NCBI GenBank assembly: GCA_913775265.1
Contig: CAJYJH010000093.1
Location: 179,711 to 243,710 of the forward strand
Direction of reading: 5' to 3'
Length of the DNA stretch: 64,000 nt
DNA from: an uncultured Mucilaginibacter sp.
Lineage (GTDB): Bacteria; Bacteroidota; Bacteroidia; Sphingobacteriales; Sphingobacteriaceae
Shown: one piece after another, positions 34,224 to 42,750 of the stretch
How positions within the stretch are numbered: position 1 is the first letter of the stretch
How the letters are laid out: every line of letters begins with the position of its first letter
Notes under the pieces: generated by a model
What the model was told of the DNA's origin: nothing
The model's input: only the letters and a program-made list of their open reading frames with translations
Database searches by the model: none
Translations under genes and position numbers: made by a program

Positions 34224-34550
34224 TTAATGCGTCATTTTTAAAACGTAGCTCACTGCGATGATTGAGCCGGTAATAATAGCTAATGGTGTTTTAATCCACC
34301 CCTTTTTATCAAAATGGTATTGGCTATCTAAAAAATGAATAAGCATCAATATCATTAGCGGAATGGCTGCAGGATAAAAGTGAAGGCTTTGCTTTAAGTT
34401 TCCCTGTAAAAGCATGATGACCGATCGCTGAAAACCGCAACCCGGACAGTCAATACCCGTCAGGTATTTAAAAGGGCAGGGGAGTAAATGTTTTTGCAGC
34501 CAGTTTACAAATACCAACTGGCTGCAAAAACAATAAAGCGCATAACGCAT
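34224..34550 (-). CDS. DUF2752 domain-containing membrane protein
   Basis: A 108-residue protein with the DUF2752 signature LPCPFKYLTGIDCPGCGFQR (about 22-41) carrying three cysteines, and two further hydrophobic helices. The family is small and membrane-embedded, function unknown. It lies 11 bases after the DUF5684-like gene on the same strand, so the two form an operon, and its stop is 4 bases from the convergent RDD stop. Confidence 0.88.
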   Translation of the reverse strand: MRYALYCFCSQLVFVNWLQKHLLPCPFKYLTGIDCPGCGFQRSVIMLLQGNLKQSLHFYPAAIPLMILMLIHFLDSQYHFDKKGWIKTPLAIITGSIIAVSYVLKMTH

Positions 34551-34561
34551 ATATAGTATAC

Positions 34562-35017
34562 TTACACCTGTGGAGGTGGCGTGTTATTGTTAAACGGATC
34601 TCTGTAATCGCTGTCGTTAAACCTGTTAACCATACCGGCACCTGCCGGACCTAAATACGGATAGTTCCCAAAGCCTAAAAGTGGAAAAAACACAAATGGT
34701 AAGAGCAGCAAGCCGATAGTGAAGCCTTCACTCTGCCCAAAGCTCTTGCTCAGCAAATTGTACATCCATACAACAAACACAAGATTTACGCAGGGTATAA
34801 ATAGTAAAAGGATCCACCATACCGGTTTTCCAATAATTTCGAGTAATACAATGATGTTGTAGATCGGGACAATAGCTGCCCATCCCGGTTTACCGGCTTT
34901 TACAAAAATTTTCCAAAAGCCAACAATCATTAAGATCCATATAGCAAGACCAAAGATTAAAAAAGCGCCCGAGATAGGGCCAGATGCAGAAGACGAGTAG
35001 CCGTCGTAAGTTTCCAT
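34562..35017 (-). CDS. DUF5684 domain membrane protein
   Basis: A 151-residue protein starting METYDGYSSSASGPISGAF, with four hydrophobic helices and the DUF5684 core FVKAGKPGWAAIVPIYNIIV. A Pro-rich tail ends it. The ATG at 35015-35017 is preferred: longer upstream frames run over the divergent sdaA promoter and give Cys-rich nonsense. Function unknown; family members sit alone or next to signal peptidase-type genes. Upstream of DUF2752 in one operon. Confidence 0.82.
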   Translation of the reverse strand: METYDGYSSSASGPISGAFLIFGLAIWILMIVGFWKIFVKAGKPGWAAIVPIYNIIVLLEIIGKPVWWILLLFIPCVNLVFVVWMYNLLSKSFGQSEGFTIGLLLLPFVFFPLLGFGNYPYLGPAGAGMVNRFNDSDYRDPFNNNTPPPQV

Positions 35018-35084
35018 AATGTGTTGTGTTAAAGTGTTGATTTGAGGCTTAAGGTATTTATATAATTTTATATAACCAATAGCG

Positions 35085-35111
35085 TTGAGCCATTTACTAT
35101 GTGTAAATTTG
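35085..35111 (+). promoter_or_regulatory. Promoter of sdaA
   Basis: TTG at 35085-35087, 16 bases, then TAAATTTG at 35104-35111. The box ends 6 bases before the sdaA ATG (35118), again implying almost no leader. Confidence 0.7.
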
Positions 35112-35117
35112 TAGTGC

Positions 35118-36545
35118 ATGCAAAGAGAGCAGATTTCGGTATTTGATATTTTTAAAATTGGTATAGGTCCGTCCAGTTCGCACACCCTTGGGCCATGGCG
35201 GGCCGCACAACAATTTGTGCAGTTGTTACAGCAGCAAGAAGTGTTGGGCAATGTTGTGCAAATAAAAATACTGCTCTACGGTTCACTGGCCAAAACAGGT
35301 AAAGGCCACGGTACCGATATTGCCATATTGTTGGGTTTGAGTGGTCACGACCCAGTTACTTTTGCCGTTGATCAGCTGGATTTTCAAATTGCCGAAATAC
35401 ATCGCCTGCATCAATTAAAGTTAGTTGGGCAACATGAGGTAAGCTTTTTTGCTGACGACGATTTGCTTTTTCTGTTTGACCAAAGCTTGCCATATCACCC
35501 TAATGCGGTAACCTTCCAAGCTTTTTTAAATACCGGAAAAGCCATATCCGAAACTTATTACTCTATAGGAGGCGGCTTTGTAATTAAAGAAGGTGGTAAT
35601 GGTAATACAGCGACCGAAGTTGATTTGCCCTTCCCAATCGATACTGCTGATGAACTGCTACACTGGTGCCGCAAAACCGGGTTGAAGATATCGGAAGTAG
35701 TAATGGAAAACGAGCAGGCATGGCGACCTGAAGCCGACACTAAAAATGGCGTGCTGCAGATATTCAAAATTATTAAAGAATGTATTTACAGGGGCTGTCA
35801 CACCAAAGGTTGTCTACCTGGCGGTTTGAATGTAGCCCGTCGTGCTGCGGGTTTAAATAAAAAGCTGATAGGTGATCGTAGCTATTCTGATTTTGATGAG
35901 TGGGTAACAGCAGTCAGGCAAACCGGCAACGGCTTTCAGAATATTTTAGATTGGGTAAGCTGTTTTGCATTGGCCGTAAATGAAGAAAACGCCTCATTTG
36001 GTCGGGTGGTTACGGCACCAACTAATGGAGCTGCCGGAGTAATACCTGCAGTGCTGATGTACTATATTGTTTTTTGCGATGGATACACTGAAGAGCGGGT
36101 CATCCAGTTTTTACTGACCGCATCCGAAGTAGGATGTATCTTTAAAAAAGGGGCTACCATTTCGGCCGCAATGGGCGGTTGTCAGGCAGAAATCGGCGTG
36201 TCATCTGCCATGGCAGCAGCAGCGCTTACCGAATGCTTGGGCGGTTCGCAACGACAGGTACTCATGGCTGCCGAAATTGCTATGGAGCATCATTTAGGTC
36301 TTACCTGCGATCCAATCGGAGGCTTGGTGCAAGTACCGTGTATTGAGCGTAATACCATGGGGGCTATCAAAGCTATCACCGCATCGCAGCTTGCACTACA
36401 AACCAATCCTGATAATGCTAAGGTAAGTTTAGATGCCGTGGTGAAAACTATGTGGCAAACGGCATTGGATATGAACTCTAAATATAAAGAAACTTCGGAT
36501 GGCGGGCTGGCCATTAACATTCCAATTAGTTTACCGGAGTGTTAA
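35118..36545 (+). CDS. sdaA: L-serine ammonia-lyase (L-serine dehydratase), iron-sulfur type
   Basis: A 475-residue single-chain L-serine dehydratase converting serine to pyruvate and ammonia. The N-terminal beta domain starts FDIFKIGIGPSSSHTLGPWR and includes KTGKGHGTDIAILLG. The alpha domain carries the cysteines for the oxygen-labile [4Fe-4S] cluster, seen in CHTKGCLPGG, MGGCQAEIGVSSAMAAAA and LTCDPIGGLVQVPCIERN. Length is like E. coli SdaA. It degrades serine in the cytoplasm and would counterbalance the SerB fusion encoded at 47.9 kb. Confidence 0.95.
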   Translation: MQREQISVFDIFKIGIGPSSSHTLGPWRAAQQFVQLLQQQEVLGNVVQIKILLYGSLAKTGKGHGTDIAILLGLSGHDPVTFAVDQLDFQIAEIHRLHQLKLVGQHEVSFFADDDLLFLFDQSLPYHPNAVTFQAFLNTGKAISETYYSIGGGFVIKEGGNGNTATEVDLPFPIDTADELLHWCRKTGLKISEVVMENEQAWRPEADTKNGVLQIFKIIKECIYRGCHTKGCLPGGLNVARRAAGLNKKLIGDRSYSDFDEWVTAVRQTGNGFQNILDWVSCFALAVNEENASFGRVVTAPTNGAAGVIPAVLMYYIVFCDGYTEERVIQFLLTASEVGCIFKKGATISAAMGGCQAEIGVSSAMAAAALTECLGGSQRQVLMAAEIAMEHHLGLTCDPIGGLVQVPCIERNTMGAIKAITASQLALQTNPDNAKVSLDAVVKTMWQTALDMNSKYKETSDGGLAINIPISLPEC

Positions 36546-36602
36546 TTTTGGTCAGTAAAATTTTGTTTATCAGAGCTTAACGGCACGACTGTGCAAATAA
36601 CT

Positions 36603-36635
36603 CTGCCTTGATTTGAGGGAAAGGCAGCCTCTTTT
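36603..36635 (+). terminator. Probable terminator after sdaA
   Basis: CTGCCTT (36603-36609) pairs with AAGGCAG (36621-36627) around an 11-base loop and is followed by CCTCTTTT. It overlaps the last codon of the convergent clpS gene. Confidence 0.55.
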
Positions 36636-36915
36636 AATCTACAGAAACAGTCAGGCCTTCTTGCTGCAATATTTTGCGGTACACTTCCATTTCGGTAAAT
36701 GAACCTTCCAAAACAGCGCATTTGCCTTCGTTATGTACTTTCCAGGCAATCTTTTCGCCTTGCGATTCAGAGTAGTCCAGGTATTTCATCATGCAGTATA
36801 TGACGTGCTCAAAGGTGTTCACGTCATCATTCCACAAAATCAGGCGGTGCATTTCTTTTAAGCTCGCTAATATCTCTTCAAGCGTCAGCGTTTCTTCCTG
36901 TATTTCTGTTGGCAT
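36634..36915 (-). CDS. clpS: ATP-dependent Clp protease adaptor ClpS
   Basis: A 93-residue ClpS. The substrate-pocket block is LILWNDDVNTFEHVIYCMMK (about 26-45), followed by HNEGKCAVLEGSF and a C-terminal helix. It delivers N-degron substrates to ClpAP/ClpCP. ATG at 36913-36915 is chosen over a GTG four codons upstream since it gives the normal Bacteroidota start. The gene stands alone, convergent with sdaA. Confidence 0.92.
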   Translation of the reverse strand: MPTEIQEETLTLEEILASLKEMHRLILWNDDVNTFEHVIYCMMKYLDYSESQGEKIAWKVHNEGKCAVLEGSFTEMEVYRKILQQEGLTVSVD

Positions 36916-37185
36916 AATAGTAAGCACAAAGTTACTTAAAAAACAATAATAAAAGTGTTAAAATCCAGTTTGTGAATAAAGTTGAGCCGGTTTGGTGCTG
37001 ATAAACGTAACTCTTATCAAACAATCTTTGCTTCCAAAGCACTGCAAATTTTTAATCTAAACAGGTTATTTAGCCGGAAAAATAAGATAGAAGACCAGGA
37101 TAATATAGAAAAATTGATCTGCACGTTTCGACATCAATTTTGACCGTAGTAGCTTAACTAAATCAGAAGATTTTTGGGAAAAATT
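36916..37185. other. Intergenic region upstream of clpS, no gene seen
   Basis: About 270 bases between the clpS start and the terminator of the MG2/TonB-plug gene, AT-rich, with no convincing ORF, RNA motif or repeat on either strand. It must hold the clpS promoter, read on the minus strand, but I see no clear TAnnTTTG there. Confidence 0.5.
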
Positions 37186-37224
37186 TTATCTGTCGAAAGC
37201 GCAATAAGTGCTTCCGACAGATAA
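37186..37224 (-). terminator. Terminator of the MG2/TonB-plug gene
   Basis: Arms 37186-37200 and 37210-37224 form a 15-bp stem with one mismatch (core TTATCTGTCG), 9-base loop. Read on the minus strand it is followed by AAAATTTTT. It starts 10 bases after the stop codon of the gene at 37235. Confidence 0.8.
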
Positions 37225-37234
37225 TTTGCCAGCT

Positions 37235-39952
37235 TTATTGTACTTGGTAGCGGTAAATCCTGCGGCCGATATGGCCATCACTGTCTAAGCCTTCGATAAC
37301 CACACGATAAGTGCCTTTGCTGCCAGCATTGAAATACTCAAATGAGGCATTACCCTTATCATTAGTTAAAATATTGGGAATCCAGTGTATGGTGCTTCGT
37401 AAATCGGCTACCACTAAGTTAGTTTTCGGGTCGTCGTATTTTGGAGCGTAAAACTGCCGGGATGTGTAATATCCTTTAGGGGTATAGGCTATAACCCCTG
37501 GGGAGTATAGTTGTGAAGCATTCGCAGTAACTTCACCACCACGTTTGGTGTTGATTACTAAAACACCATTAGCGCCCTGGCTACCGTATATAGCGGTGGT
37601 ACCAATAGTCCGCAATACTTCAATACTGCTTATATTCATCGGTGGAATAGACGTTAAAAAGCTGCCATCTACATAAGCGCCATCAAGAATAATCTGCATC
37701 GGTCTGCCCATGCTGCGGGTTGAGTAGGGTATGCCGCCCTGAAAAATTACTCCTAATAACCGGCCTTGTAAACATTGATCGATGGTAGCACAGCCCAACT
37801 TGTCAAAAAAGTCGCTGGTGATTATTTGGTCGGCATTACCCGGGCCGTTCAGGTTAGAAGAGTGCGGAACCAAAGGTTTTCGTTTTTCGGTAACTACCAC
37901 TTCTTTAAGTACGATAGCATGATTGCCCAAACCATATTTAGTCTCTTCTTCAATCCGTTTTTTGCTGGCTTTGAGGTAAGAGATTAAATTAGCCGTTGCC
38001 GAAATTTGAGCTGCCGGAACATTACGGGCCTTTACTATAGCTTGCTCCGGCGACTTATCCAACACAATATCTACGTTTTTGCCACCCTTAGCATTGCGGG
38101 CCTGTAAAACAAAACGGATACTGTCTTTAAATATCAGGTTTTTGAAAGCAAAGTGCCCCTGGCTATCGGCAACAGTATCTATAATAAAAGTGCCTCCGGC
38201 TGTAGTAAATAAAGTTACCTTGCTGTTAGGTACAGGCTTGCCACCCGACGTTTTTATAGTGCCTGAAATCTGCAGGCTTGTCTCTGCCGGGTATTCTATT
38301 GGCGGAAATTGGTTGTTAATAATCTGACTCCATTCAAACCGCCGGTAGCCTTGTGTTAGCATCAGGTTATCCAGATCGGTTATGGTTTGAGCCGAGGTGT
38401 TGGTGAAATAATAGTTAGGCTGCTCAACATAACCTTTAATATCTGATGTTAATAATAGTTGGGAAAGGATCGTAGTTTCTGAAGCTTCATCAACCGGAAC
38501 TTTTGATTCGTCAATTACCGCAGCCGAAAATACACCTACTACCGGTTTCCCATCGTTATCGAACGCATCCAGATTGATCTTTACCTTTTCGCGAGGGGCA
38601 GACGTTGATGCCGGTGCATTGACATTTAATTTTAGCAAATCGGCATTGCGTTGTATAAATGCTACGCGTTCGTTTAAAGGCTGACCCGCACCCGAAAACA
38701 AAGTAAACTGCACTATGCCCGACGGGAATTTACTTTTTGGAATGGTAGCCCCAAATGACCCGTTACCATCTTTATTACGGGCAGCATAGCAAACCACACC
38801 TGCCGACTGGGCGATCAGATAGGCATCCTTGCTGTTCATGTTGTTAGAATTTACTCGTACACTAATGTTAGCCGTGTCAGTATTGTTTACGGTAAGCACG
38901 TAACCTGCATCTAAGGCTTTAGGCAGTGTAATAGTATTTTGAGAGCCATCCGGGTAAGTAATTTTGGCCTGGTAGGTTTTTCCGGCTTCAGGGGTAAAGG
39001 CAAATGCGCCCATGCCTAAATGTCTGGTGGTTATAGCTGCCACCGCATTGTTGTTATTGTCGGTAACCTCGCCTTTGATATCAATACCCAACCCATTTGA
39101 ACCAACGGCTTTGAATGCAACTTTTGAACGTATGCCGTTAACCATGTTGCCGCTTTCCGGAAAAAACTGCACATCAACCTGACCCGATACTGAGTTAAAG
39201 CTGATGGTTTTGGTCACCGTTTTTTTATCAGCGATCTTAATGTGTGTAATAATATTTCCGGATGACACGGCAGCCTTGGTAGCGTTAACAAAGCTTACTG
39301 CCAAATTGCCTTGCGCATCTGTTTGTCCTTTGCTCTTGAGTATTTGCTTTTCGTTAATTCTTACCGCGTAATTAACTTCTTTGGCAGCATATGGAGTGCC
39401 ATCAAGGTCGGCAAAATTGATACTGGCATCTACTTTTTGGGCATTATTTAGTTTACTGTAGCTGTAAGTAGCTTTGGTAAATACGTTATTACTGCCAGCG
39501 TTACCAATGGCAATGCTTTTTTCAAAATAGTAATCTTCGCCCGCGTTGCGCATCCAGTTGGTATAGGCCCTCACACGGTAATTGCCGGCTTGCAGGGTAT
39601 CACTCAATGCAAAATCGCCCCAGGTAACCCCGCTGGTTACTGGTAGCTTAATCCATTTTTTAACAGAATCCTGCTCGTTAATCAGTTCTACGTTTAAAGC
39701 ACCGCTTAGAGCTGATAGCTTATGTTCAGGACCTACGGTAATGTAAGCTTTAAACCAAATATCATCACCAACCGCATAATAAGGTTTATCAAACTGCAGG
39801 TATACTTTTTCCTGCGGTCGTTCCTCAATCCATTTCTCTAACTGGGCAACAATTTTCTGAATAGGATCATCATCGCCCCGTATAACAAAACCTGTAGCCA
39901 TAACAGCTAAAGCCAGTATAAAAAGGCCGGGTAAAAGTTTCTTAAAGCTCAT
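37235..39952 (-). CDS. MG2-like protein with TonB-receptor plug domain but no barrel
   Basis: A 905-residue exported protein with a signal peptide at about 1-23. The first part (PQEKVYLQFDKPYYAVGDDI, about 47-66) is an MG2-type macroglobulin domain, followed by several beta-sandwich domains, a carboxypeptidase-regulatory-like domain (ISGTIKTSGGKPVPNSKVTL) and a C-terminal TonB plug domain. The plug has the typical TIDQCLQGRLLGV, PMQIILDGAYV and AIYGSQGANGVLVINTKRGG. It then ends in about 75 residues of beta-sandwich, so no outer-membrane barrel is present. The family is widespread in Bacteroidota and may act as a surface or periplasmic partner of SusC-like transporters or in proteinase trapping. 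Function unproven. Confidence 0.88.
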   Translation of the reverse strand: MSFKKLLPGLFILALAVMATGFVIRGDDDPIQKIVAQLEKWIEERPQEKVYLQFDKPYYAVGDDIWFKAYITVGPEHKLSALSGALNVELINEQDSVKKWIKLPVTSGVTWGDFALSDTLQAGNYRVRAYTNWMRNAGEDYYFEKSIAIGNAGSNNVFTKATYSYSKLNNAQKVDASINFADLDGTPYAAKEVNYAVRINEKQILKSKGQTDAQGNLAVSFVNATKAAVSSGNIITHIKIADKKTVTKTISFNSVSGQVDVQFFPESGNMVNGIRSKVAFKAVGSNGLGIDIKGEVTDNNNNAVAAITTRHLGMGAFAFTPEAGKTYQAKITYPDGSQNTITLPKALDAGYVLTVNNTDTANISVRVNSNNMNSKDAYLIAQSAGVVCYAARNKDGNGSFGATIPKSKFPSGIVQFTLFSGAGQPLNERVAFIQRNADLLKLNVNAPASTSAPREKVKINLDAFDNDGKPVVGVFSAAVIDESKVPVDEASETTILSQLLLTSDIKGYVEQPNYYFTNTSAQTITDLDNLMLTQGYRRFEWSQIINNQFPPIEYPAETSLQISGTIKTSGGKPVPNSKVTLFTTAGGTFIIDTVADSQGHFAFKNLIFKDSIRFVLQARNAKGGKNVDIVLDKSPEQAIVKARNVPAAQISATANLISYLKASKKRIEEETKYGLGNHAIVLKEVVVTEKRKPLVPHSSNLNGPGNADQIITSDFFDKLGCATIDQCLQGRLLGVIFQGGIPYSTRSMGRPMQIILDGAYVDGSFLTSIPPMNISSIEVLRTIGTTAIYGSQGANGVLVINTKRGGEVTANASQLYSPGVIAYTPKGYYTSRQFYAPKYDDPKTNLVVADLRSTIHWIPNILTNDKGNASFEYFNAGSKGTYRVVIEGLDSDGHIGRRIYRYQVQ

Positions 39953-40045
39953 GGTATGGGTAGCGTTTTACCTTATTGCAGGTTTGTGATATACAGCATT
40001 AAGGCTGGTGTTAATTTACTTAGTTGTAAGTAAATAACGCATAAA

Positions 40046-40582
40046 TCAGAATTTATTTTTCCACATCATACTTTCAACCGGCCGGGTGGTTGGGTTGTTG
40101 TATTTGGCGTTGCCTTTGGTGTTGTAAAGCGTTTCAATATCGCCTTCTACTACAAAGTAAATTAGCTGGCCGATGGGCATACCGGTATACACACGCACAG
40201 GTTGTGCTACCGAAATTTCGAGCGTCCAAGTGTTGCAAAAGCCAACATCGCCTTTACCGGCAGTAGCATGTATATCAATACCCAAGCGGCCGGTGCTCGA
40301 TTTGCCTTCCAAAAAAGGCACATGTTTGTGTGTTTCGGTATACTCGGTAGTTACGCCAAGATATAAAACGCCGGGCTGCAGTACGTACCCGTCTTTAGGA
40401 ATTTCAAAAGAGTCTATCTCGTTATGAACTTTGGCATCCAGCACCCGGTTACGGTAGGTAGCCAAGTACTTGCCTAAATGCACATCGTAGGAATTAGTAC
40501 CCAGGCATTCGCGCTTAAACGGCTCAATAATAATGTTGCCTTTTTCAATTTCTTCGAGGATGCGTTTATCAGATAAAATCAT
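40046..40582 (-). CDS. dcd: dCTP deaminase
   Basis: A 178-residue trimeric dCTP deaminase/dUTPase-fold enzyme. It has the conserved MILSDKRI start, the active-site block EGKSSTGRLGIDIHATAG (about 91-108) with Ser, Arg and the catalytic Glu environment, and the GMPIGQLIYF motif. It makes dUTP from dCTP for thymidylate synthesis. It is divergent from the PPTase gene, and a TAATTTTG box on the minus strand lies 23 bases upstream. Confidence 0.95.
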   Translation of the reverse strand: MILSDKRILEEIEKGNIIIEPFKRECLGTNSYDVHLGKYLATYRNRVLDAKVHNEIDSFEIPKDGYVLQPGVLYLGVTTEYTETHKHVPFLEGKSSTGRLGIDIHATAGKGDVGFCNTWTLEISVAQPVRVYTGMPIGQLIYFVVEGDIETLYNTKGNAKYNNPTTRPVESMMWKNKF

Positions 40583-40605
40583 TTTGCCGTGACGGGTTTC
40601 CGGGT

Positions 40606-40634
40606 CAAAATTATAATTATTTAAGCTAATTTTG
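40606..40634. promoter_or_regulatory. Divergent -7 boxes for dcd and the PPTase operon
   Basis: On the minus strand TAATTTTG (40606-40613) faces dcd; on the plus strand TAATTTTG (40627-40634) faces the PPTase gene. The two identical octamers point away from each other 13 bases apart in a 74-base gap, so two RNA polymerases would compete. No clear -33 TTG is seen for either. Confidence 0.6.
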
Positions 40635-40656
40635 CGCTCTGTTTTTGTAAATAATT

Positions 40657-41295
40657 ATGGCCATAGCATACAGAAAGCAGGTTGATGAGGATACCGAATT
40701 TGCCTTATGGCGTATGGAGGAAGATGCTGATACCTTGTACCATCAGTTACAGCTTAACGAGCAGGAAAAAAGTTATGTAGACCAACTGGCCAATGGTAAA
40801 CGCCATCTGCACTGGTTAGGCACCCGTGTTTTGCTGCGCACAATGCTGAACACCAACGAGTACATAGACTGCCGTATAGACAGTCATGGTAAGCCTTATT
40901 TGGTTAACATGCCCTATCAAATTTCGCTGAGTCACTCTTTTGACTATGCTGCTGTGATGATAAGCAAAAGCCGCCCGGTAGGCATTGATATTGAGTTGGT
41001 AAAACAAAAAGTAGAACGCATTGCACCTAAATTTTTGCGTCCTGCAGAGTTAGCTTTCATTAACCCGGAGCAAAAAATTGAGCATTTGTACGTATGCTGG
41101 TGTGCTAAAGAGGCTATTTACAAATGTTATGGGCAAAAGGAAGTCTCGTTTGTCGACCATATTAAACTGCACCCTTTTGCGTATACGCCTGAAGGAAGTT
41201 TGAAGGCAGATTTGCAAAAAGGAGACGTTGATCTGAATTATCAGGTTGATTATTTGCACTACGAGGATTATATGATAGGTTACGTTAAAGGCTAA
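40657..41295 (+). CDS. 4'-phosphopantetheinyl transferase superfamily protein
   Basis: A 212-residue Sfp-type PPTase. Signature motifs are SLSHSFDYAAVMIS (about 90-103), VGIDIELVK (about 108-116) with the Mg ligands Asp and Glu, and CWCAKEAIYKCYG (about 147-159) with the conserved WxxKEAxxK. It attaches phosphopantetheine to carrier proteins. Three bases separate it from lipB, so carrier-protein modification and lipoylation genes share a transcript. Whether it serves ACP or specialised synthases cannot be told. Confidence 0.92.
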   Translation: MAIAYRKQVDEDTEFALWRMEEDADTLYHQLQLNEQEKSYVDQLANGKRHLHWLGTRVLLRTMLNTNEYIDCRIDSHGKPYLVNMPYQISLSHSFDYAAVMISKSRPVGIDIELVKQKVERIAPKFLRPAELAFINPEQKIEHLYVCWCAKEAIYKCYGQKEVSFVDHIKLHPFAYTPEGSLKADLQKGDVDLNYQVDYLHYEDYMIGYVKG

Positions 41296-41298
41296 GCC

Positions 41299-42054
41299 AT
41301 GAAGAATAAACAGGTTGAAGTACAGGATTGGGGATTGATTAATTACAAAGAAGCATGGGATCGTCAGGAAAAATTGTTTGGTGCCAGCGTACAATTAAAA
41401 ACCGAAATTCGTAACCGGCAGGTAGCCGCAATTAATAGTGGTGAGATAGCCGATGATATTAAAACGCCAAACTACCTTGTTTTTTGCCAGCACCCCCACG
41501 TATATACTTTAGGTAAAAGCGGTAAGGCTGAGCATTTGTTGTTAGACGAAGCTGGTTTGGCCGAGCGTCAGGCTGTTTATTACCCGATTAATCGCGGAGG
41601 AGATATTACTTACCACGGTCCGGGCCAGCTGGTAGTTTATCCTATTTTAGACCTTGATAATTTTTTTACCGATATACACCTTTACCTGCGTACACTCGAA
41701 GAGGCTGTTATACAAACTTTAGCGCATTATGGCGTAACTGCCGGCCGTTATCCGGGCTATACCGGAGTATGGTTGGATGCGGACAACGATAATGCCCGTA
41801 AGATATGCGCCATGGGCGTACGTTGCAGCCGTTGGATAACCATGCATGGGCTTGCTCTTAACGTAAACGCCGATTTAAGTTACTTTGGCCATATTGTGCC
41901 TTGTGGCATTGAAGGCAAAGCCGTTGCCTCGCTGCAACAAGAGTTAGGTCATGAGGTTGATATAAATGAAGTAAAGGAAATCTTGAAACGCGAAATTTCC
42001 GTACAATTTGGTATGGAGGTTATCGATGAAAATAGTAAAGTTGTTACTGCTTAG
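41299..42054 (+). CDS. lipB: Octanoyl-[ACP]:protein N-octanoyltransferase LipB
   Basis: A 251-residue LipB, moving octanoyl groups from ACP to lipoyl domains of 2-oxoacid dehydrogenases and GcvH. Conserved parts: YLVFCQHPHVYTLGKSG (about 57-73), INRGGDITYHGPGQLVVYPI (about 97-116) with the RGGD and HGPGQ motifs, the lysine in ARKICAMGVRCSRWITMHG, and the acyl-thioester cysteine in HIVPCGI. It overlaps the downstream GDSL gene by 29 bases. Confidence 0.96.
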   Translation: MKNKQVEVQDWGLINYKEAWDRQEKLFGASVQLKTEIRNRQVAAINSGEIADDIKTPNYLVFCQHPHVYTLGKSGKAEHLLLDEAGLAERQAVYYPINRGGDITYHGPGQLVVYPILDLDNFFTDIHLYLRTLEEAVIQTLAHYGVTAGRYPGYTGVWLDADNDNARKICAMGVRCSRWITMHGLALNVNADLSYFGHIVPCGIEGKAVASLQQELGHEVDINEVKEILKREISVQFGMEVIDENSKVVTA

Positions 42055-42739
42055 CATTGTTTTATTAAGCTGTACTGATAAGAATATGGAATACGTACCA
42101 TCGACCGAACAAACAACTACTGCGACTAATAATCAGTCGTTTAGCTACTTGGCTTTAGGCGACTCGTATACGATAGGAGAGTCTGTACCGGCGGAACAGT
42201 CATTTCCTTATCAGCTAAGTGCAGAACTCAATAAGCTTAATTATAAAGTTAGCGAGCCTACGATTATTGCCCGTACAGGCTGGACCACGGATGAATTGAT
42301 TAGTGCTATAAAAAGTCGTGCTGTTACACAGAAATTTGATTTGGTAACTTTACTGATTGGTGTCAACAATCAGTACCGCCATTATAATATAGATACCTAC
42401 CGTACCGAGTTCGTACAATTGCTTAATACGGCGCTGACCTTTGCTAAAGGTAATGCTAAGCATGTTTTTGTGGTATCTATTCCGGACTGGGGCGTAACGC
42501 CTTTCGCTGCCGGGCAGGATGCTAATCGCATTGCCGGCGAAATAGATGCCTATAATGCTATCAACCAGCAAGAGGCTGCCAAAGTAGGTGTAAGCTATAT
42601 CAATATAACCCCAATTTCGCGTGTAGCCAAAACAGATGCCTCACTTACCGCGACTGATGGCCTGCACCCTTCCGGAAAAATGTATGGCCAATGGGTGCAG
42701 CTGATTAAAGAGCAGGTAATAAAAAATATTCCTCAATAA
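42026..42739 (+). CDS. SGNH/GDSL hydrolase lipoprotein
   Basis: A 237-residue lipoprotein. Start ATG 42026 gives a clean signal peptide with lipobox LLSC (Cys16). Block I ALGDSYTIGES supplies the nucleophile Ser, block III is LLIGVNNQYRHYN, and block V DGLHPSGKMY supplies the Asp and His. It is an SGNH esterase or lipase acting outside the cytoplasm; substrate unknown. Its start lies inside the end of lipB (29-base overlap), so it is translated from the PPTase-lipB mRNA. Confidence 0.92.
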   Translation: MKIVKLLLLSIVLLSCTDKNMEYVPSTEQTTTATNNQSFSYLALGDSYTIGESVPAEQSFPYQLSAELNKLNYKVSEPTIIARTGWTTDELISAIKSRAVTQKFDLVTLLIGVNNQYRHYNIDTYRTEFVQLLNTALTFAKGNAKHVFVVSIPDWGVTPFAAGQDANRIAGEIDAYNAINQQEAAKVGVSYINITPISRVAKTDASLTATDGLHPSGKMYGQWVQLIKEQVIKNIPQ

Positions 42740-42750
42740 AGTTGTTCGGC

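Noticed and set aside
34562..35251. 229-residue version of the DUF5684 protein with a Cys-rich N-terminus
   Set aside because: The extension is the antisense of the sdaA start and promoter; the ATG at 35017 gives a clean family-like start.
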